A DNA stretch of 64,000 nt from Manis javanica (lineage: Eukaryota > Chordata > Mammalia > Pholidota > Manidae), in assembly GCF_040802235.1 (NCBI RefSeq), contig NC_133163.1, positions 40,940,501 to 41,004,500 of the forward strand. Direction: 5' to 3'. Every line of letters starts with the position of its first letter. The stretch's first letter is position 1. The notes beneath the pieces were generated by a model. It made no database searches and was not told the DNA's origin. It was given only the letters and a program-made list of their open reading frames with translations. This document shows positions 46,426 to 59,370 of this stretch, piece after piece. A program made the position numbers and the translations under genes.

Positions 46426-47394
46426 GTAAAATTCCAGTCATTTTCATACATTGTAAGAAAAATGTGAAATAACACAAATAAATTTAGCATTTACATACTG
46501 GAGACCTTCTAAGCACAGAACACTGATTTATGACTTCTAGTGTTTGTATGTCTAGTGTTTGTATTTATTACATAAATAAATGAGTACCATAATTAAGATC
46601 AAAGTACTTTGGGATCAAAGTGGGAGAATCCTAAGTTATGGCTGAAGAGAATCAGAGTCAGCATCAACAAGAAGTTGGCAGTAGAAGACTCTGGCAGGTG
46701 AAGCAGACTGGAAAGATTGGGGGCAAAGGCACAGGGCTTGACTGTGCTTAGAAAATGGAGGGCTAAAAGGAGACCAGCAGGGCAAGAGGTAAGGTTGAGG
46801 ATGAGTTTGATGGCTACAGAACAGAGCTGCATCTTGGGCGGAATGAGAACCCATGGGGGACTGATAAGTACAGATGGCATAAGACTGAGCTGGAAAAGGT
46901 TAGGAGAGAAGAGAAATTCCAAAGATTTTGTGATGCTCAGTGTCTATTAATCACAAGGACAAAGTTTCTTGGTACTGACCAGTGGATTGACATGGTAATA
47001 ATATGGAGCAAGAATACTTTTTCCCAAGGTTTCAAATGGAACTGTGGTGGGAAGAAATCATTCAGACAGGTTCAAAATGTCCTCTCAGGTATGAAAGTCT
47101 TAAAAGGTGAATAAGTCACTGCCCACTGCTGTACTGGAGAAGAACTAACTAAGTCCAAAGTTAGCAGAAGAAGCCAAGGCCTTTGTCTTTTGGCATAATT
47201 ACTTGAGTGAGGGAACTGGCCAGACAAGACCTACCCTGATTTTGGGCTTTTTCCTCCCTGGGTAGGAAGCAGCATTAGCATGGTGTATGAATACTTTAGA
47301 AAGTCCTCATACAGTCTGTAAAGACTGGGAGAGGTGGCTGTTTTGTCTAATGAATACATATGGGAAGAGTCAAGGAAAATAAATAAATAGGGAA
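46426..47394. other. No gene recognised
   Basis: The opposed frames at 46599-46950 conflict and have no domain. A 24-base segment (47147-47170) is identical to part of the L1 ORF2 copy at 49594-49617. Confidence 0.45.
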
Positions 47395-50300
47395 ATATCT
47401 CTAAAATAAAATAACAAAAGAAATCTGTAGAAATTGAGTGTAATGAAATGGCAATATATGATTTACCTGACAAGAATTCAAAATAACTATGATAAAGATG
47501 TTCTACAAGATCAGGAGAAAAACGCATAAACAATATCAACAGAGAGAGAAAATATTAAAAAGTACCAAAAAAAAATTCACTAGAGGAGTTCAACAGACTG
47601 AAACAAACAGAAGAAAGGATCAGAAAGCCTAAAGACCAGTTAATGGAAATCATCTAGTCAGGGGAACAAAAAGAAAAAAAGAATGAAAAATGCTAAAAAA
47701 AAAAGCTTAAAGAACATAAGGATATTATCAAGTAGGCCAATATATGCATTATGGGAGTTCCAGGAGAGGAGAGAGAGAAAAAGGGGTAGAAATCTCTTTC
47801 AAAGAAATAATGGCTGAAAACTCCCCAAATCTGGGGAAGAAAATGGATGTCCAGATCCAGCCAAGCTGAACAGAATCCAAATATGATGAATCCAAAGAAA
47901 TCCACATGTAGACACTTTATAATCAAATTCTCAAAAGGTCAAAGAGATTTTCTTTTGTTGTGTTTTGTTTCTGAGACAATTATTTATAAAGACATTGTCA
48001 CTGACATACATCTGAGAAATGTGTGAAAGAATTTGATAAATGCTCTTTGGAAGATTGGGCAAGAGAGATCCAAGAGCAGGGCTCTATATAATAAAAAGAA
48101 AAGTATATTAAAATTTATTTCATCTCTTCAAATTTAGAAAAAAATCATACATACTTTTTTTGTATGTGAGAATACCTAAGATCTACCCTCAAAGGGAATT
48201 TTGAAAGCAGCAAGAGGAAAATAACGTCTTGCATACTAGGAAACCCCTATGAGACTATGAGCAGATTTCTCAGCAGAAACATTGCTGACCAAAAGGTAAT
48301 AAGATGATATGTTTCAAGTGTTGAAAGAAAAAAACTGCCAATCAGGAATGCTATACCTGGTAAAACTGTACCTCAAAAATGAAAGAGATAAAATCTTTCT
48401 CAGACCAACAAAAGCTGAGGGCGTTCATCATTACTACATCTGCCTTACAAGAAATACTAAAGAGAGTTCTTCAAGTTGAAATGAAAGGATGCTAAACAGC
48501 AATATGAAAGTAAAAACTTGCTGGTAAGTGTAATTATGTGACAAATACAGAGTAATGTAATTCTGTAATGGTATTACATTAACAAATCAATAAAACACAA
48601 AAGAAAACAGTAAGATGAAAAGGGGGATGAAAGAACTACAAGACAGAAAACAATGAACAAAATGGCAATAATAAGTTCTTCCCTATCAATAATGACTTTA
48701 AAGACAAATGAATTATACTTTCCAATCAAAAGACATAGAGAGCTGAATGGATTTTTTTTAAAAAAAGATTTAACTACATCCTCTCTGTAAGAGATTCATT
48801 TTAGATGTAAGGACACACATAGGCTGAAAGTGAAGGGGTGGGAAAAGGTATTCCATGCAAATAACTAAAAGAGAGCAGGTGTGGTTATACTTACATCAGA
48901 TAAAATAGACGTTACAATTACAAGAGACAAGGACATTATATAATGAAAAGAAGGTCAATGTATAAGGAAGGTAAAATAAATACAAATATATATGTAACCA
49001 ACAACAGAGTACTTATATATAAAGCAAACACTAACACAACTGAAGGGAGAAATAAACAGCAATACAACATTAGTAGGAGACTTTTCCCCACTTTCAGTAG
49101 TGGATAGAATATTCAGACTGAAAATAAGTAAGGTAATAGTGGGCTTGAATAACACTACAGACCAAACAGACATATATAGCACATTCCATCCAACAACAGC
49201 AAAATACACATTCTTCTCAAGGGTACATGGAACATTCTCCAGGATAAATCACATTAGGTCACAAAATAAGTCTTAACAAATTTATGAAGATTGAAATCAT
49301 ATCAAGTATCTTTTTCAAACACAATGGAATGAAACCAGAAATCAACAGAAAGAAAGAAAATTCACACATGTAGAAATTAAACAACACACTCCTGAACAAC
49401 AAATGGATCAAAGAAGAATAAAAAAGAAATTAGGAAATATCTTAAGACAAATGAAAACTAAAACATAGCATGCCAAAAGGTATGAGAAGCTGCAAAGCAG
49501 TACTATATTTATAGCCCTGAATGCCTAAATTTTAAAAAAAGAATGATTTCCAATAAGTCCAACTTTACAATTCAAGGAACTAGAAAAAGCAAAAACTAAG
49601 TCCAAAGTTAGCAGAAGGAAAGAAATAATAAAGATTATAACATAAACAAATGAAATAAAGAACACAAAAATAGAAATCAAGAGTTGATTTTTTAAAAAAG
49701 ATAAAACTGGAAAAATTTTAGTCAAACTTAGAAAAAAGAGAGAAGACTCAAATAATTACAACCAGAAATGAAAGATACATTACAACTGATGCCAGAGAAA
49801 TAAAAGCGATCATAAGAGACTACTGTGAACAGTTAACTATATGCCAATAAATTGGATCATTTATAAGTAACAGATAATTTCCTACAGACCTACAATCTAC
49901 AAAGACTAAATCATGAAGAAATACAAAATATGAGCAGATCTATATGAGTAAGGAGATTGCCTCAAATAAAAAACTTACACACAAAAACAAATTCCAGAAC
50001 CAGATGGCTTCATGGGTGAATTCAACCAAACATTTAAAGAAGAATTCACACCAGCCTTTCTCAATTTCTATCAAAAAATTGAAGAGGAGGGAATACTATC
50101 AAATTCATCTTATGATGTCAGCATAACTCTAATATCAAAGCCAGACAAAGACATTACAAGTAAACTATATATCAGTATCCCTGATGAACACATAGGCAAA
50201 ATCGTCAATCAAATACTACCTAACTAAATTCACTAGCACATTAAAAGGATCATATGTCATGACCATGTGGGATTTATCCTTGGGATACAAGGATGGTTCA

Positions 50301-50405
50301 GCATGAAAATCAATTGATGTGATAAACCACATTGTCCAAAATGAAGATTAAAAACCACATGCATCCAATGGATGCAAAAGTATTTGACAAAATTCAACAC
50401 CCTTT

Positions 50406-51145
50406 AAGTGTTGGCAGGGATAAGGAGAAAAGGGAACCTTCCTACACTGTTGGTGGGAAGGTAAATTGGTGCAGCCACTATGGAGGTATGGAGGTTCCTC
50501 AAAAAAACTAAAAACAGAAATACCATTCAGCCCAGCAATCCACCTCTAGGAATTTACCTGAAGAAAACAAAATCTCTAATCTGAAAAGATATGTTTATTG
50601 CTGCATTATTTACAATAGCCCAGATATGGAAATAACCTAAGTGTCCATCAATAGATGAATGGATAAGATGTGGTACATACATATAATGGAATGTTATTCA
50701 GCCATAAAAAGAAAAGAAATCCTGCCATTTGCAACAACATGGATGGATCTAGAGGGTTTTGTGCTCAGTGAAATAACCCAGGTGGAGAAAGACAAGTATC
50801 ATATGATTTCACTTATTTGTGGAATATAAATACAAAGCAAAACAAAATGAACCAAACAGCAGTAAACTCATAGACACTGAGAAGTGACTGGTGCTTACCA
50901 CAGGGGAGGGGTTAGGGTGGGTGGATGGGTAGAATGAGGAGGATAAAGGGGCACAAAAATTCTCAGTCATAATGTAGGTTGTCATGGGGATAGTAGTGTA
51001 GCATGAAGAATATAGCCAATGATTCTGTAACATCTTCCTATGTTGACAGATAGTGGGGGAGAGGATTTAATAATATGGGTAACTGTTGAACCACTGCATT
51101 GTATATTTGAAACTAAAATAAGACTGTGTATCGATAAAAAAGAAA
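50406..51145 (+). mobile_element. Nested younger L1 3' end with 17-bp target-site duplication
   Basis: The insert starts within the ORF2 C-terminus ('aagtgttggcagggataagg'). It continues through 'ttgctgcattatttacaata' and 'gaatgttattcagccataaa' to a 3' UTR ending 'tttgaaactaaaataagact' and an A-rich tail. It is flanked by aaaattcaacacccttt at 50389-50405 and 51146-51162; the A-run makes the right edge ambiguous by a few bases. It splits the host L1 in ORF2. Its 3' UTR is related to, but older than, the tail type at 37744-37896. Confidence 0.92.
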
Positions 51146-52038
51146 AAAATTCAACACCCTTTCATGATATGAAGTTTCAACAAACTAGGAATAAAAGGAA
51201 ATTACTTTAACATAATAAAGGCCATATATAAAAAGCCCACAGCTAATATCACACTCAATGGTAAAACATCAAAGCTTTCCCTCTAAGAGCAGGAACTGTC
51301 CCTCTAAGGCAAGGATGCCCACTCTTGCCATTTCTGTTCAACACAGTACTGAATGTTGTAGCCAGAGCAATTACACAAAAGAATAAATGAAAGGCATCAA
51401 ACAGAAAGGAAGAAACAAAATGATATGTTTGCAATGATATATTACATATAAAAAAACCTTAAATGCCACAAAAAAACCTGTTAGAACTGATAAACAAATT
51501 CAGTAAAGTTTCAGGATATAAAACCAATATGCAAAAATCAGTTGCAATTCTACAGACCAACAATGAATTATCTTCAAAGGAAATTAAGAATACAATCCCA
51601 TTTAAAATAGCATCAAAAAGAATAAACACTTAGGAATAAACTTAATAAAGGAGGTGAAAGACTTGTACACTGAAAACTATAAAACACTGATGAGAGAAAG
51701 AAGACAAACCAATAGACAGATATCCCTTTGTTCATTGGAAGACATAATACTGTTAAAATGATACTACTGTGCAAAGTGATCTACAGGTCCAGTGCAATCC
51801 CTATCAAATTCCCAGTAGTAGCCTTTTTTAGAGGAACAGAAAAAATAATCCTAAAATTCACATAGAAACATAAAGGACCCCAAATAGCCAAAACAATCTT
51901 GAGAAATAACAAAGCCAGAGTCATCACAATTCCTGATTTCAAAATATAAAATGGAATGGGAGAAAATATTTAAAAACCATATATCTGATACAAGGTTAGT
52001 ATCCAGAATATATACAATAATCCTTCAACTCAATAGCA

Positions 52039-52040
<2 letters not shown>

Positions 52041-52097
<57 letters not shown>

Positions 52098-52118
52098 TAG
52101 ATAGATAGATAGATAGAT

Positions 52119-52171
<53 letters not shown>

Positions 52172-52177
52172 CAGATA
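52041..52177. repeat. (GATA)n microsatellite inside L1 ORF2
   Basis: About 33 gata/agat units are broken by two 'atat' interruptions near 52096 and 52120 and a final 'acaga'. On both sides the L1 ORF2 text continues ('ttcaactcaatagcaat' before, 'ttaaaagtgggcaaaggact' after). The array therefore grew within the element. Confidence 0.95.
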
Positions 52178-52585
52178 ATCCTATTTAAAAGTGGGCAAAG
52201 GACTTGAATAGATATTTCTCCAAAGAAGACATATATGAAAAGATGCTCAACATCACTAAATGTAAATCAAAACCACAATGAGAAATCAACTCATATCTGT
52301 TAGAATATCTTTTATGTTAAAAAAGAAACAAATGTTAGCAAGGATGTGGAAAAATTGGTGGGAAAGTAAAATATTGTAGTTTTCATAAAGACACTTTATG
52401 GAAAACAGTGTGGACTTTTCTCAAAAAAATTAAAAATAGAAATATCATATGATTCAGCAATCCTACTTCTGGGTATGTATTCAAAAGAACTGAAATTAGA
52501 ATATCAAAAAGATTTTCACTCTCATTTCATTGCAGCCTTCTTCACAATAGCCAAGGTATAGAAACAATCTAAATGTTAATTTAAA

Positions 52586-53699
52586 ATAAGTCTAGCCTAT
52601 GTCATCATTCATACCCACAGCTATGAAATTTTCACCAGCAATTTATATGTGAACCTATTAATTCACTGAAATTAAGACAACAGTAAAGTCCATTAAAAAG
52701 GAGCTTGACATGCTTGCAAAAAATGTCTCAATTATAAGCCAGTATCAAAGCCAACAGGGTCATTATTTGCTAACCATGTCATACTGAAATGGCACAATAT
52801 TCAGTAAGTTTCAAATAGCATACTGAAATATTTTAAGAGGCTTACTTAGTTTCAGTAATACCCACAGACAAGCAGAGACTATGAAGGAAGGAAAATGCAA
52901 ACCAGCAATATCATTGTCTCAATAGATACCATCAAGAGCTAAGAGATCATTAGTAGAAATAACACAGACAGAACAAAATATCCTGCTGGCAGCTCTCCAA
53001 AATCACAACCAGAAATACAGTGTTTAATCCTGTTGCTTGTAAGCGAATATAGTAACATTCCTGGGAGAACATCTAAAGCCAGGTATCTAAATGAACAATG
53101 CTTCTGGTAAATGGAACAATATATTTTGAAAATAAAGCTTAGTAATAAAAAAATAGATACATTATATAGAAATATATTTCTAAGAGATCTTAGCACACGA
53201 CAGTTGTTAAACAGCATTGGAAATCTCAATCAGGGTTATCTCAGCACAAGATTGTTCAGTTTTAAGGAATATGATACCTTCTACATATTGCAAACATTTT
53301 GTTACTTTTGGCATCTAACACCTAGGACTGTTTCCAAGTTATTATAAAATGATTTAGGATATCTAAATTATAAACTCCAAAGTGGTGATTTTGAAAAATT
53401 ATGACTACCAAATTGAATAAGCTTACAAACAAAAATTTGGGGGTGGTTTCTAGTGAATATCACTCTCATGCCCAGGCAGATTGCTTAAATAGTGTATAAA
53501 ATCAGACCCTTTCAACTGGTTTCAAAACTTCTTCACCTCTTCCAATACAGAGGCAAAAAATTAATGTCTTCATGTCTTCCTTCTGACATAGATCTAATAA
53601 ATTACAATGCTTAGTTAGAAACAGTAATTCATTTGGAATTGCTCATTGACTATAAACGTTTCGGAAGAGTTTATACAAACTAGTGTAGTTTTTACCAAC
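52586..53699. other. No gene recognised
   Basis: AT-rich unique sequence. The opposed frames at 52939-53229 (-) and 53111-53347 (+) lack any motif. Confidence 0.5.
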
Positions 53700-54110
53700 A
53701 TAAAAGTATAAAGTATCTATATAAAGAGATTTATTATAAAGAATTGACTCACAGGATCATGAAGGCTGAGAAGTCACATGATCTGCAATCTGCAGGCTGG
53801 GAGTCCCAGGAGAGCCCTTGGTACAGTTCTGGTCTGAGTGCAAAGGTCTGAGAACCAAGAAAGCCAGTGTTCTAGTTCAAAAACAGTCCAACAAAGAGAA
53901 CAGATTCTCCCTTACCCTGTCTTTTGTTATCTTCTGGCCTCTCCACAGATTCAGTGAAGCCTATGTTAGGGAGAGCAATTTGCTTTACTCAGTCTACTGA
54001 CTCAAATGTTAATCTCATTCAGAAACACTCTCACAGGCATACCTAGAATAATTTTTAACTAGGTATCTGGGTACCCTGTGTCCCAGTCAAGTTGACAATT
54101 AACCGTCACA
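53700..54110 (-). mobile_element. MLT1-type MaLR LTR, antisense
   Basis: On the minus strand it begins TGTGACGGTTAATTGTCAAC at 54110. It continues through 'gggacacagggtacccagat', 'atgagattaacatttgagtc', 'agtagactgagtaaagcaaa' and 'catgatcctgtgagtcaatt', and ends with 'ttctttataataaatctctt' (poly(A) signal near 53730). This is the order of an MLT1J-like LTR as I recall it. It has no internal region, so it is a solo LTR. The 60-codon frame at 53818-54000 is incidental. Confidence 0.8.
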
Positions 54111-54224
54111 GTTTCCATCAGACAATGACCAACCAAAAAAGTCAAATTATTTCTATAAATCCTTAATATTTCAATGTAGTTACATAGACACCTCTATTAG
54201 TCATATATAGGAATATACTTATAT

Positions 54225-54370
54225 ACTTTATGAGCTAAATATAATTACTGTCCTCATTTTACTGATGTGGAAATTGAGGGTAAATAGCTTGCCCAACATC
54301 ACCCACCTAGTAAATGACAGAGTTGTGGTTCAAACTCCAGTCTATTCAACATGAGAGACACTGTTATTAA
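54225..54370 (-). mobile_element. MIR SINE, antisense
   Basis: 'ctcattttactgatgtggaa', 'attgagggtaaatagcttgc', 'ccaacatcacccacctagta' and 'agttgtggttcaaactccag' make up the antisense MIR core. Confidence 0.8.
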
Positions 54371-56139
54371 CTGAATCTTTCTAACTGCAGTACGGAAGGC
54401 ACATTTGAGGGCTTGTATATTGGAGGCAGGAAGACAATTACAAGCCTGTGGTAGCAAGGATGGGGATCTTGGAATGATTTTAGTGCTTTTATGAAAAAGA
54501 GTCAAGAGACTAGGTGGCCAATAAACATATTTATGTATCTATATACTTCTCTCTGTCTGTATGTCTTTTAGTGGAAGAGTCTGGGTTGCTATGTATGAAG
54601 GAATGCAAGAAGTCAAGGGTAACTGAGGTTTCCAGTGCGGATATCTTCTATCTCAACTACCCACATTGCTACATTTGATTACATAGGTAATAGTGATAAT
54701 CATAGATTATATTTGCCCAGAATCGGAGACATAAAAGGTTTTGAAATGAGTGTCTTTAATTGGTTCACAGAAACCATATATAGTCCAATAATGAGCAGCA
54801 GAAAGTCTTAGTCTGAACAGATCTTCCTCTATCTCCCAAGCTGGTAGACAGACACTGGCTCTTGCCAGACTGCCACCATCAACAGATGGAGCTGATGAGT
54901 TTGTAACAGAGGGAGACATGGAGGCACCAGGCATAGAAAGTACCCCTCTCGTTCCTGATCTCTGGGCATATGGCTAGGAGCAGGAGGAGAGAAAACATTG
55001 TGCCTACTGACATTTGCCAGTCCTACAATGAATTTTGATGGAAAAACTCATTAAATTTTTTTCTTTTGAGAAGTTCATTGTAACCATCTTAACATAACAA
55101 AAACTTTTTTCTCTTTCTTAAGGAAGCCTACCCTCATTATTGTGAGTACTAAATCACAGAGAGAGTCAGTTAAGTGCCTTTAGCCAAGTATAAGAACCAC
55201 ACTGGTCAAAATGCTCTGGGTAAAGTTCATCACTTAATCAGCCAGCTTCCAAAAGCAAAGTATCATCTTCTAATTTTTACACATTATCTTCAACCATGCC
55301 TTTAGCTTTTGAGGTGTTTTGACTTATCAGAAAGGCCTGCTAATACCTTAGAGAAATTACTGGAAGGGAAGACTGAGTTTGAGAAGAGTCCTTAAAGCAA
55401 AGATTAATACTTTTTTAACCAGCTGTTCCAAGAGCAGTTGTGAAATTACAGAGCTGTGTATCTAGGGCATCTAAAAGGTCAGTTGGGACATGGACCCTTG
55501 CCATCTTTGGAAGCTCCTGAATTATTAAAAAATTTTAAATGACAAAACAGAGGTACAATACTTGAAGTATAATATGTCTACACTTAATAAATTAATACTT
55601 TTAATGTATTAAAAATATATATTATATTTATAAGAAATATAGCACAAAGTAATTATGTTGTTTAGGAGATAATTACATCATTAGCAAAAGTTATATGTTC
55701 ATAATACATGATGGGGTTGCCTTACCATTTAGCAGGACACAAGCATAAAATTGTACAATGGAAGTCATTATCTTTCCGTGTGTTCAGTCTGTCTCATTTG
55801 CAGATCCACATTAGAGGACCTTCATGAATGTGAACTTCAGATAATGGTATCTCGGGTCCCCATTAGGATAGGACTGAGCCCCATTCACTTGAGCCAAGAA
55901 ATTACTTCACAAATGGACCTCAGACTTGGTTGGCAAATGGTGATGTTGTTTCTAAGACACTCCTACACCCTCCCTCCGATTCTTCTCCTAAGAAACATTT
56001 TTTGATCGCTTATTTTGAGTGTTTATGGCTTAGGAAGTTATATAGCTCAGCTTCTTGTGAGAATGGCCCATAGTACATTCTTATTCACAGGAATTTCTTT
56101 TGACCCCACACACAATCCTTACTGAAGAACCTCTACAAG
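54371..56139. other. No gene recognised
   Basis: Unique sequence. Frames at 54707-54934 (-) and 55751-56005 (+) have 75-84 codons without a domain. Confidence 0.5.
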
Positions 56140-56395
56140 AGTGCCAACTGGGTTCTGGAGTCACACATATTTGGGTTTGAGCTCTGTTCTGCCACTACTA
56201 GTTAAGTGACTTCGAGAAATTACCAATACTCTAAGCCTGCATCTCCACTGTAAAATGGGGATAATAACACTCTCTGTTTTATAGGGTGGTCAGAAGGTGA
56301 AATGAGCTGCTGCAAGGAGAGCACTAGGATGCTGCCTGACACCTTGCTGGTAATCAAGCAATGCTGGGCATCATTATATTACTATTATTCTTTTC
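56140..56395 (+). mobile_element. MIR SINE, near full length
   Basis: 'gttctggagtcacacatatt', 'tgagctctgttctgccacta', 'ctagttaagtgacttcgaga', 'ctgtaaaatggggataataa', 'gtcagaaggtgaaatgagct' and a terminal 'ttatattactattattc' are in MIR order. Confidence 0.85.
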
Positions 56396-57124
56396 CCAGA
56401 ACTATACTCAGATTTCCCAAGCAACATGGCTATATGGAGAAGATACAAAAAAAATCAAAACTAACTCTTCTTTTTTTTGCTACTTTTTGATATCTTTAAT
56501 GTTTCAAATGTTTACCTATTTTAAAAGGAGTTGGAGGCACCAACTGCTCTGATGTTAACAGCCCTCACGTAGTACCAAACTTGGCCTCCAGATGTCAGTA
56601 TGAACTCAACTGATTGAGGCAGTTACTGTCTCAAGTGGTAGGATGGTCAACTGTTCTCTACTCTTTTGCATTAAATAATTTAGCATTGCAAATATGTACA
56701 ATAACCATTCTTTGATTTAGGTAATAGATCAGCTTCTTTGACTTCAGAAGACACTGCACCATCAAATATAACTAATATGCAATAAGTGAATCAATCTGGA
56801 AGTACCATTACAAGAAATTTGGAGAGTTTTAAATTAAAAAAATATGGAATGAGCGTTATATTTAACACTTGCTCTGAAAATTTTTTTTACATGATTGTGA
56901 TGTATAGCACATGAGTCTTTAAAAATTATTCAAAAGAATCAGAGGCCACATCTAACATTTTTCTACATTCTACAACTGTGCAGTACACATATAGAGCCAC
57001 TTTCACTAAAAGGTGAATCATATAAAATAATTGGTCCATGTCTATGAAAACCATGTAAAAGTAAGTCAGTCTATAAAGTGACTGTTATGGGCATCACTAC
57101 AGAAACCTCAAGAAGTTTACTCTT
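56396..57124. other. No gene recognised
   Basis: AT-rich unique sequence. No repeat or exon seen. Confidence 0.5.
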
Positions 57125-57470
57125 AGAGGGCACTGCTGTCCATTTATGCAGTCAATAAATATTTATTGAGCACCTGATACGTTTCAAGCAAGTTTCAGGT
57201 GTTGAGAATACAGCTGTGAAGAAAGCAAACAAAAACCCTGCCATCAAGGAGTTTGCAGTTTAAGAAAGATAGGGCAATAAGCCCAATAAATAAATAAACC
57301 CAATAAAGTAAAACAGTGTATTAGAAGATAATTTCTACACATCAAAAAAAGAAGAGAAGGGAACATTTGAAATGTGTGATTGATGTGGGTCACAGAGAAA
57401 AGGTGACATAAGCAAAAACCTGAAGGGAGTGAGGGAGCAAGTTAGAGGTCTATCAGGGGGAAAGAGCGCC
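57125..57470 (-). mobile_element. L2 LINE 3' end, antisense
   Basis: 'cagtcaataaatatttattg', 'agcacctgatacgtttcaag', 'tgagaatacagctgtgaaga', 'ccctgccatcaaggagtttg' and 'aaaacctgaagggagtgagg' follow the antisense L2 consensus. Confidence 0.8.
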
Positions 57471-58149
57471 CCCGGCAGACACCCACACAGGCACAGGCTC
57501 CAGGTACAGCAAGAAGGTGGGTGTGGCTGCAGCAGAGAATGATGGGACACCTCTGAGGATTTGGTAGTGTGACACGATCTGTCTTCTGTCTTAATAGAAT
57601 CAGTCTCATTGCACTGCTGAGAATAGACTGTTAAGTGTGGAAAGGGTGGGAACAAGTCAGAAAACTTCTGTGTTCCCTACGTTAGAGACCACGATGGTTT
57701 GGAGAAAGGTTTCAGTAGAGCATCTGAAGGTTGATGTTCAAAGGAAGATCTCTGGGTGTTTCTGGTGTCTAGAAAGGTCTGGTAGGTTAAGGATGAAGCT
57801 GTTTTAAATTAAGGTCCACTCTGAAAACCAACCAACCAACCATCAAATGAACCCTCATAGTCTTTTATGCTAACGGTTGCTTCTTGGGAGTAGATCATAG
57901 TTGATTATAGGTTTATGACAAGACAATGAACTTTAATTTCCTAATAGTGCAAAAAAGAAGGGTCAGCAAAAAAGTCAGCATGAAATATGCATAGAGCAGT
58001 GATTTTTATGGGACACAGAAATGCAAGGTCTCTTCCAACACTGCAAAACTTTTGGGAATTCAAATAATTTTCTATTTTTTCTGGAATCCTAGTTTATTTT
58101 TTAATACCACAGTTACTTCAGAAATACCCATTCAGTTTGTTTTAAATTT
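57471..58149. other. No gene recognised
   Basis: Unique sequence. The minus frame at 57335-57655 (106 codons) runs across the L2 and has no domain. Confidence 0.45.
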
Positions 58150-59370
58150 AGTTTTTAAAAAAATTAAGACTTTTATAAAAGACAGATTTTAGGTTTCCAG
58201 AAAAACAGAGAGAAAATATAGAGAATTCCCATATATCTCTTCTTTCTCTCTTCCCCAAAGCAGTTTCCTCTATTATTAAAATCTTGCATTAGCATAATAA
58301 TTTTGTTACAATTTATGAACCAATATTAATAGATTATTAACTAGAGTCCTTGGTTTACATTAAGGTTCCCTCTTGTACAGTTCTACAGGTTTTGACAATG
58401 CATAAGGTAGCCATTACAGTACTTTATACAAATTTCACTGCTGTAAAAATCCCCTGTGCTCTAAGAATCCCTCCCTTCCTCCCCTGAACCAATCCCTTCC
58501 TCCCAACCACTGATCTTTACTTTCTCTATAGCTTTGCCTTTTCCAGAATGTCATATAGTTGGAATTATACAATATGTATGTAATCTTTTCAGACTGACTT
58601 CTTTCATTTAGTACTATGCATTTAAGTTTCCTTTATTTCTTTTACAGCTTGATTGCTAATTTAATTTCATTGCTGAATAGTATTCCATTTGTAGATGTGC
58701 TAGTTTATCCATTCACCTATTTGACAATTATGAAAAAGTTGCTATAAACATGCATGGCCAGGTTTTGGGTGGACATACATTTTCAACTTATTTGAGTAAA
58801 TATCAAGGAGGGTAATGCTGGATTGCATGGTAAATCTATGTTTACCTTTGTAAGAAACTGCCATGCTTTCTTTCTAAATGACCATACCATTTTGCATTCC
58901 TGCAGTCAATAAATGAAGGTCCTGTTCTTTCACATTCTCAATATGTGATGTTGTCAGTGTTTTGGATTTTAGCCATATTAATAGGTGCATAGTTTTATTT
59001 AATTATTGTCTCAATTTGCAATTCCCTAATGGCATTTACTGTTGAGCCTCTTAAGCTTATTTGCCATCTATGTATCTTTTTTGATGAGGTGTTTTCAGAT
59101 CTTTTCCCATTTTCTTAAATCTTGAATTTTAAGAGTTCTTTGTATTTTTTTGATCCAACCCCTTTATTGGATATGTGTTTTGCAAATATTTTCTCCCAGT
59201 CTGTGGCTTGTCTTTTCATTCTCTTAACATTGTCTTTGCCAGAGCAAAGTTTTTAATTTTAATGAAGTCCAATTTACCAAATTTTTTCTTTCATGTATTG
59301 TGTTTTTGGTGGTATGTATCACCAAACTCAAGGGCACCTAAATTTATTTTATATTATCATCTAGAAATTT
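58150..59370 (-). mobile_element. L1M 3' end (ORF2 C-terminus plus 3' UTR), antisense
   Basis: The 3' UTR at 58180-58480 includes 'tatagagaattcccatatat', 'ttctacaggttttgacaatg' and 'cccaaccactgatctttact'. It is followed by antisense ORF2: 'ctgaatagtattccatttgt', 'atttgcaattccctaatggc', 'ctcccagtctgtggcttgtc' and 'taatgaagtccaatttacca'. It is many-fold mutated. On the left it simply fades; on the right it gives way to the 89-bp coding-like segment at 59371. Confidence 0.88.

Larger units (their letters stand above)
47395..52585 (+). mobile_element. Long decayed LINE-1 (L1M), sense, ORF1 to ORF2 C-terminus
   Basis: The ORF1 region runs from about 47430 to 48520: 'gaagaaaggatcagaaagcc', 'tatatgcattatgggagttc', 'aaataatggctgaaaactcc', 'aatgctatacctggtaaaac' and 'tacaagaaatactaaagaga'. 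ORF2 follows from about 48690. It has the endonuclease region ('caacaacagcaaaatacaca', 'acaatggaatgaaaccagaa') and the RT region ('gaaccagatggcttcatggg', 'tgggatttatccttgggata', 'gggcaaaggacttgaatag' near 52193). Stops and frameshifts are numerous, so it cannot be mobile. A younger L1 is nested at 50406-51145. Part of ORF2 is missing around 51948, and the end lacks a 3' UTR. It is the largest single element in the window. Confidence 0.92.

Noticed and set aside
50809-51033. 74-codon minus-strand frame
   Set aside because: It is antisense to the nested L1 3' UTR.
52041-52177. Possible CRISPR-like repeat array
   Set aside because: The repeat unit is 4 bp with no spacers; it is a GATA microsatellite in a mammalian L1.
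57460-57490. GC-rich 'agcgcccccggcagac' as a CTCF site
   Set aside because: It lacks the CCASYAG half of the motif on either strand.
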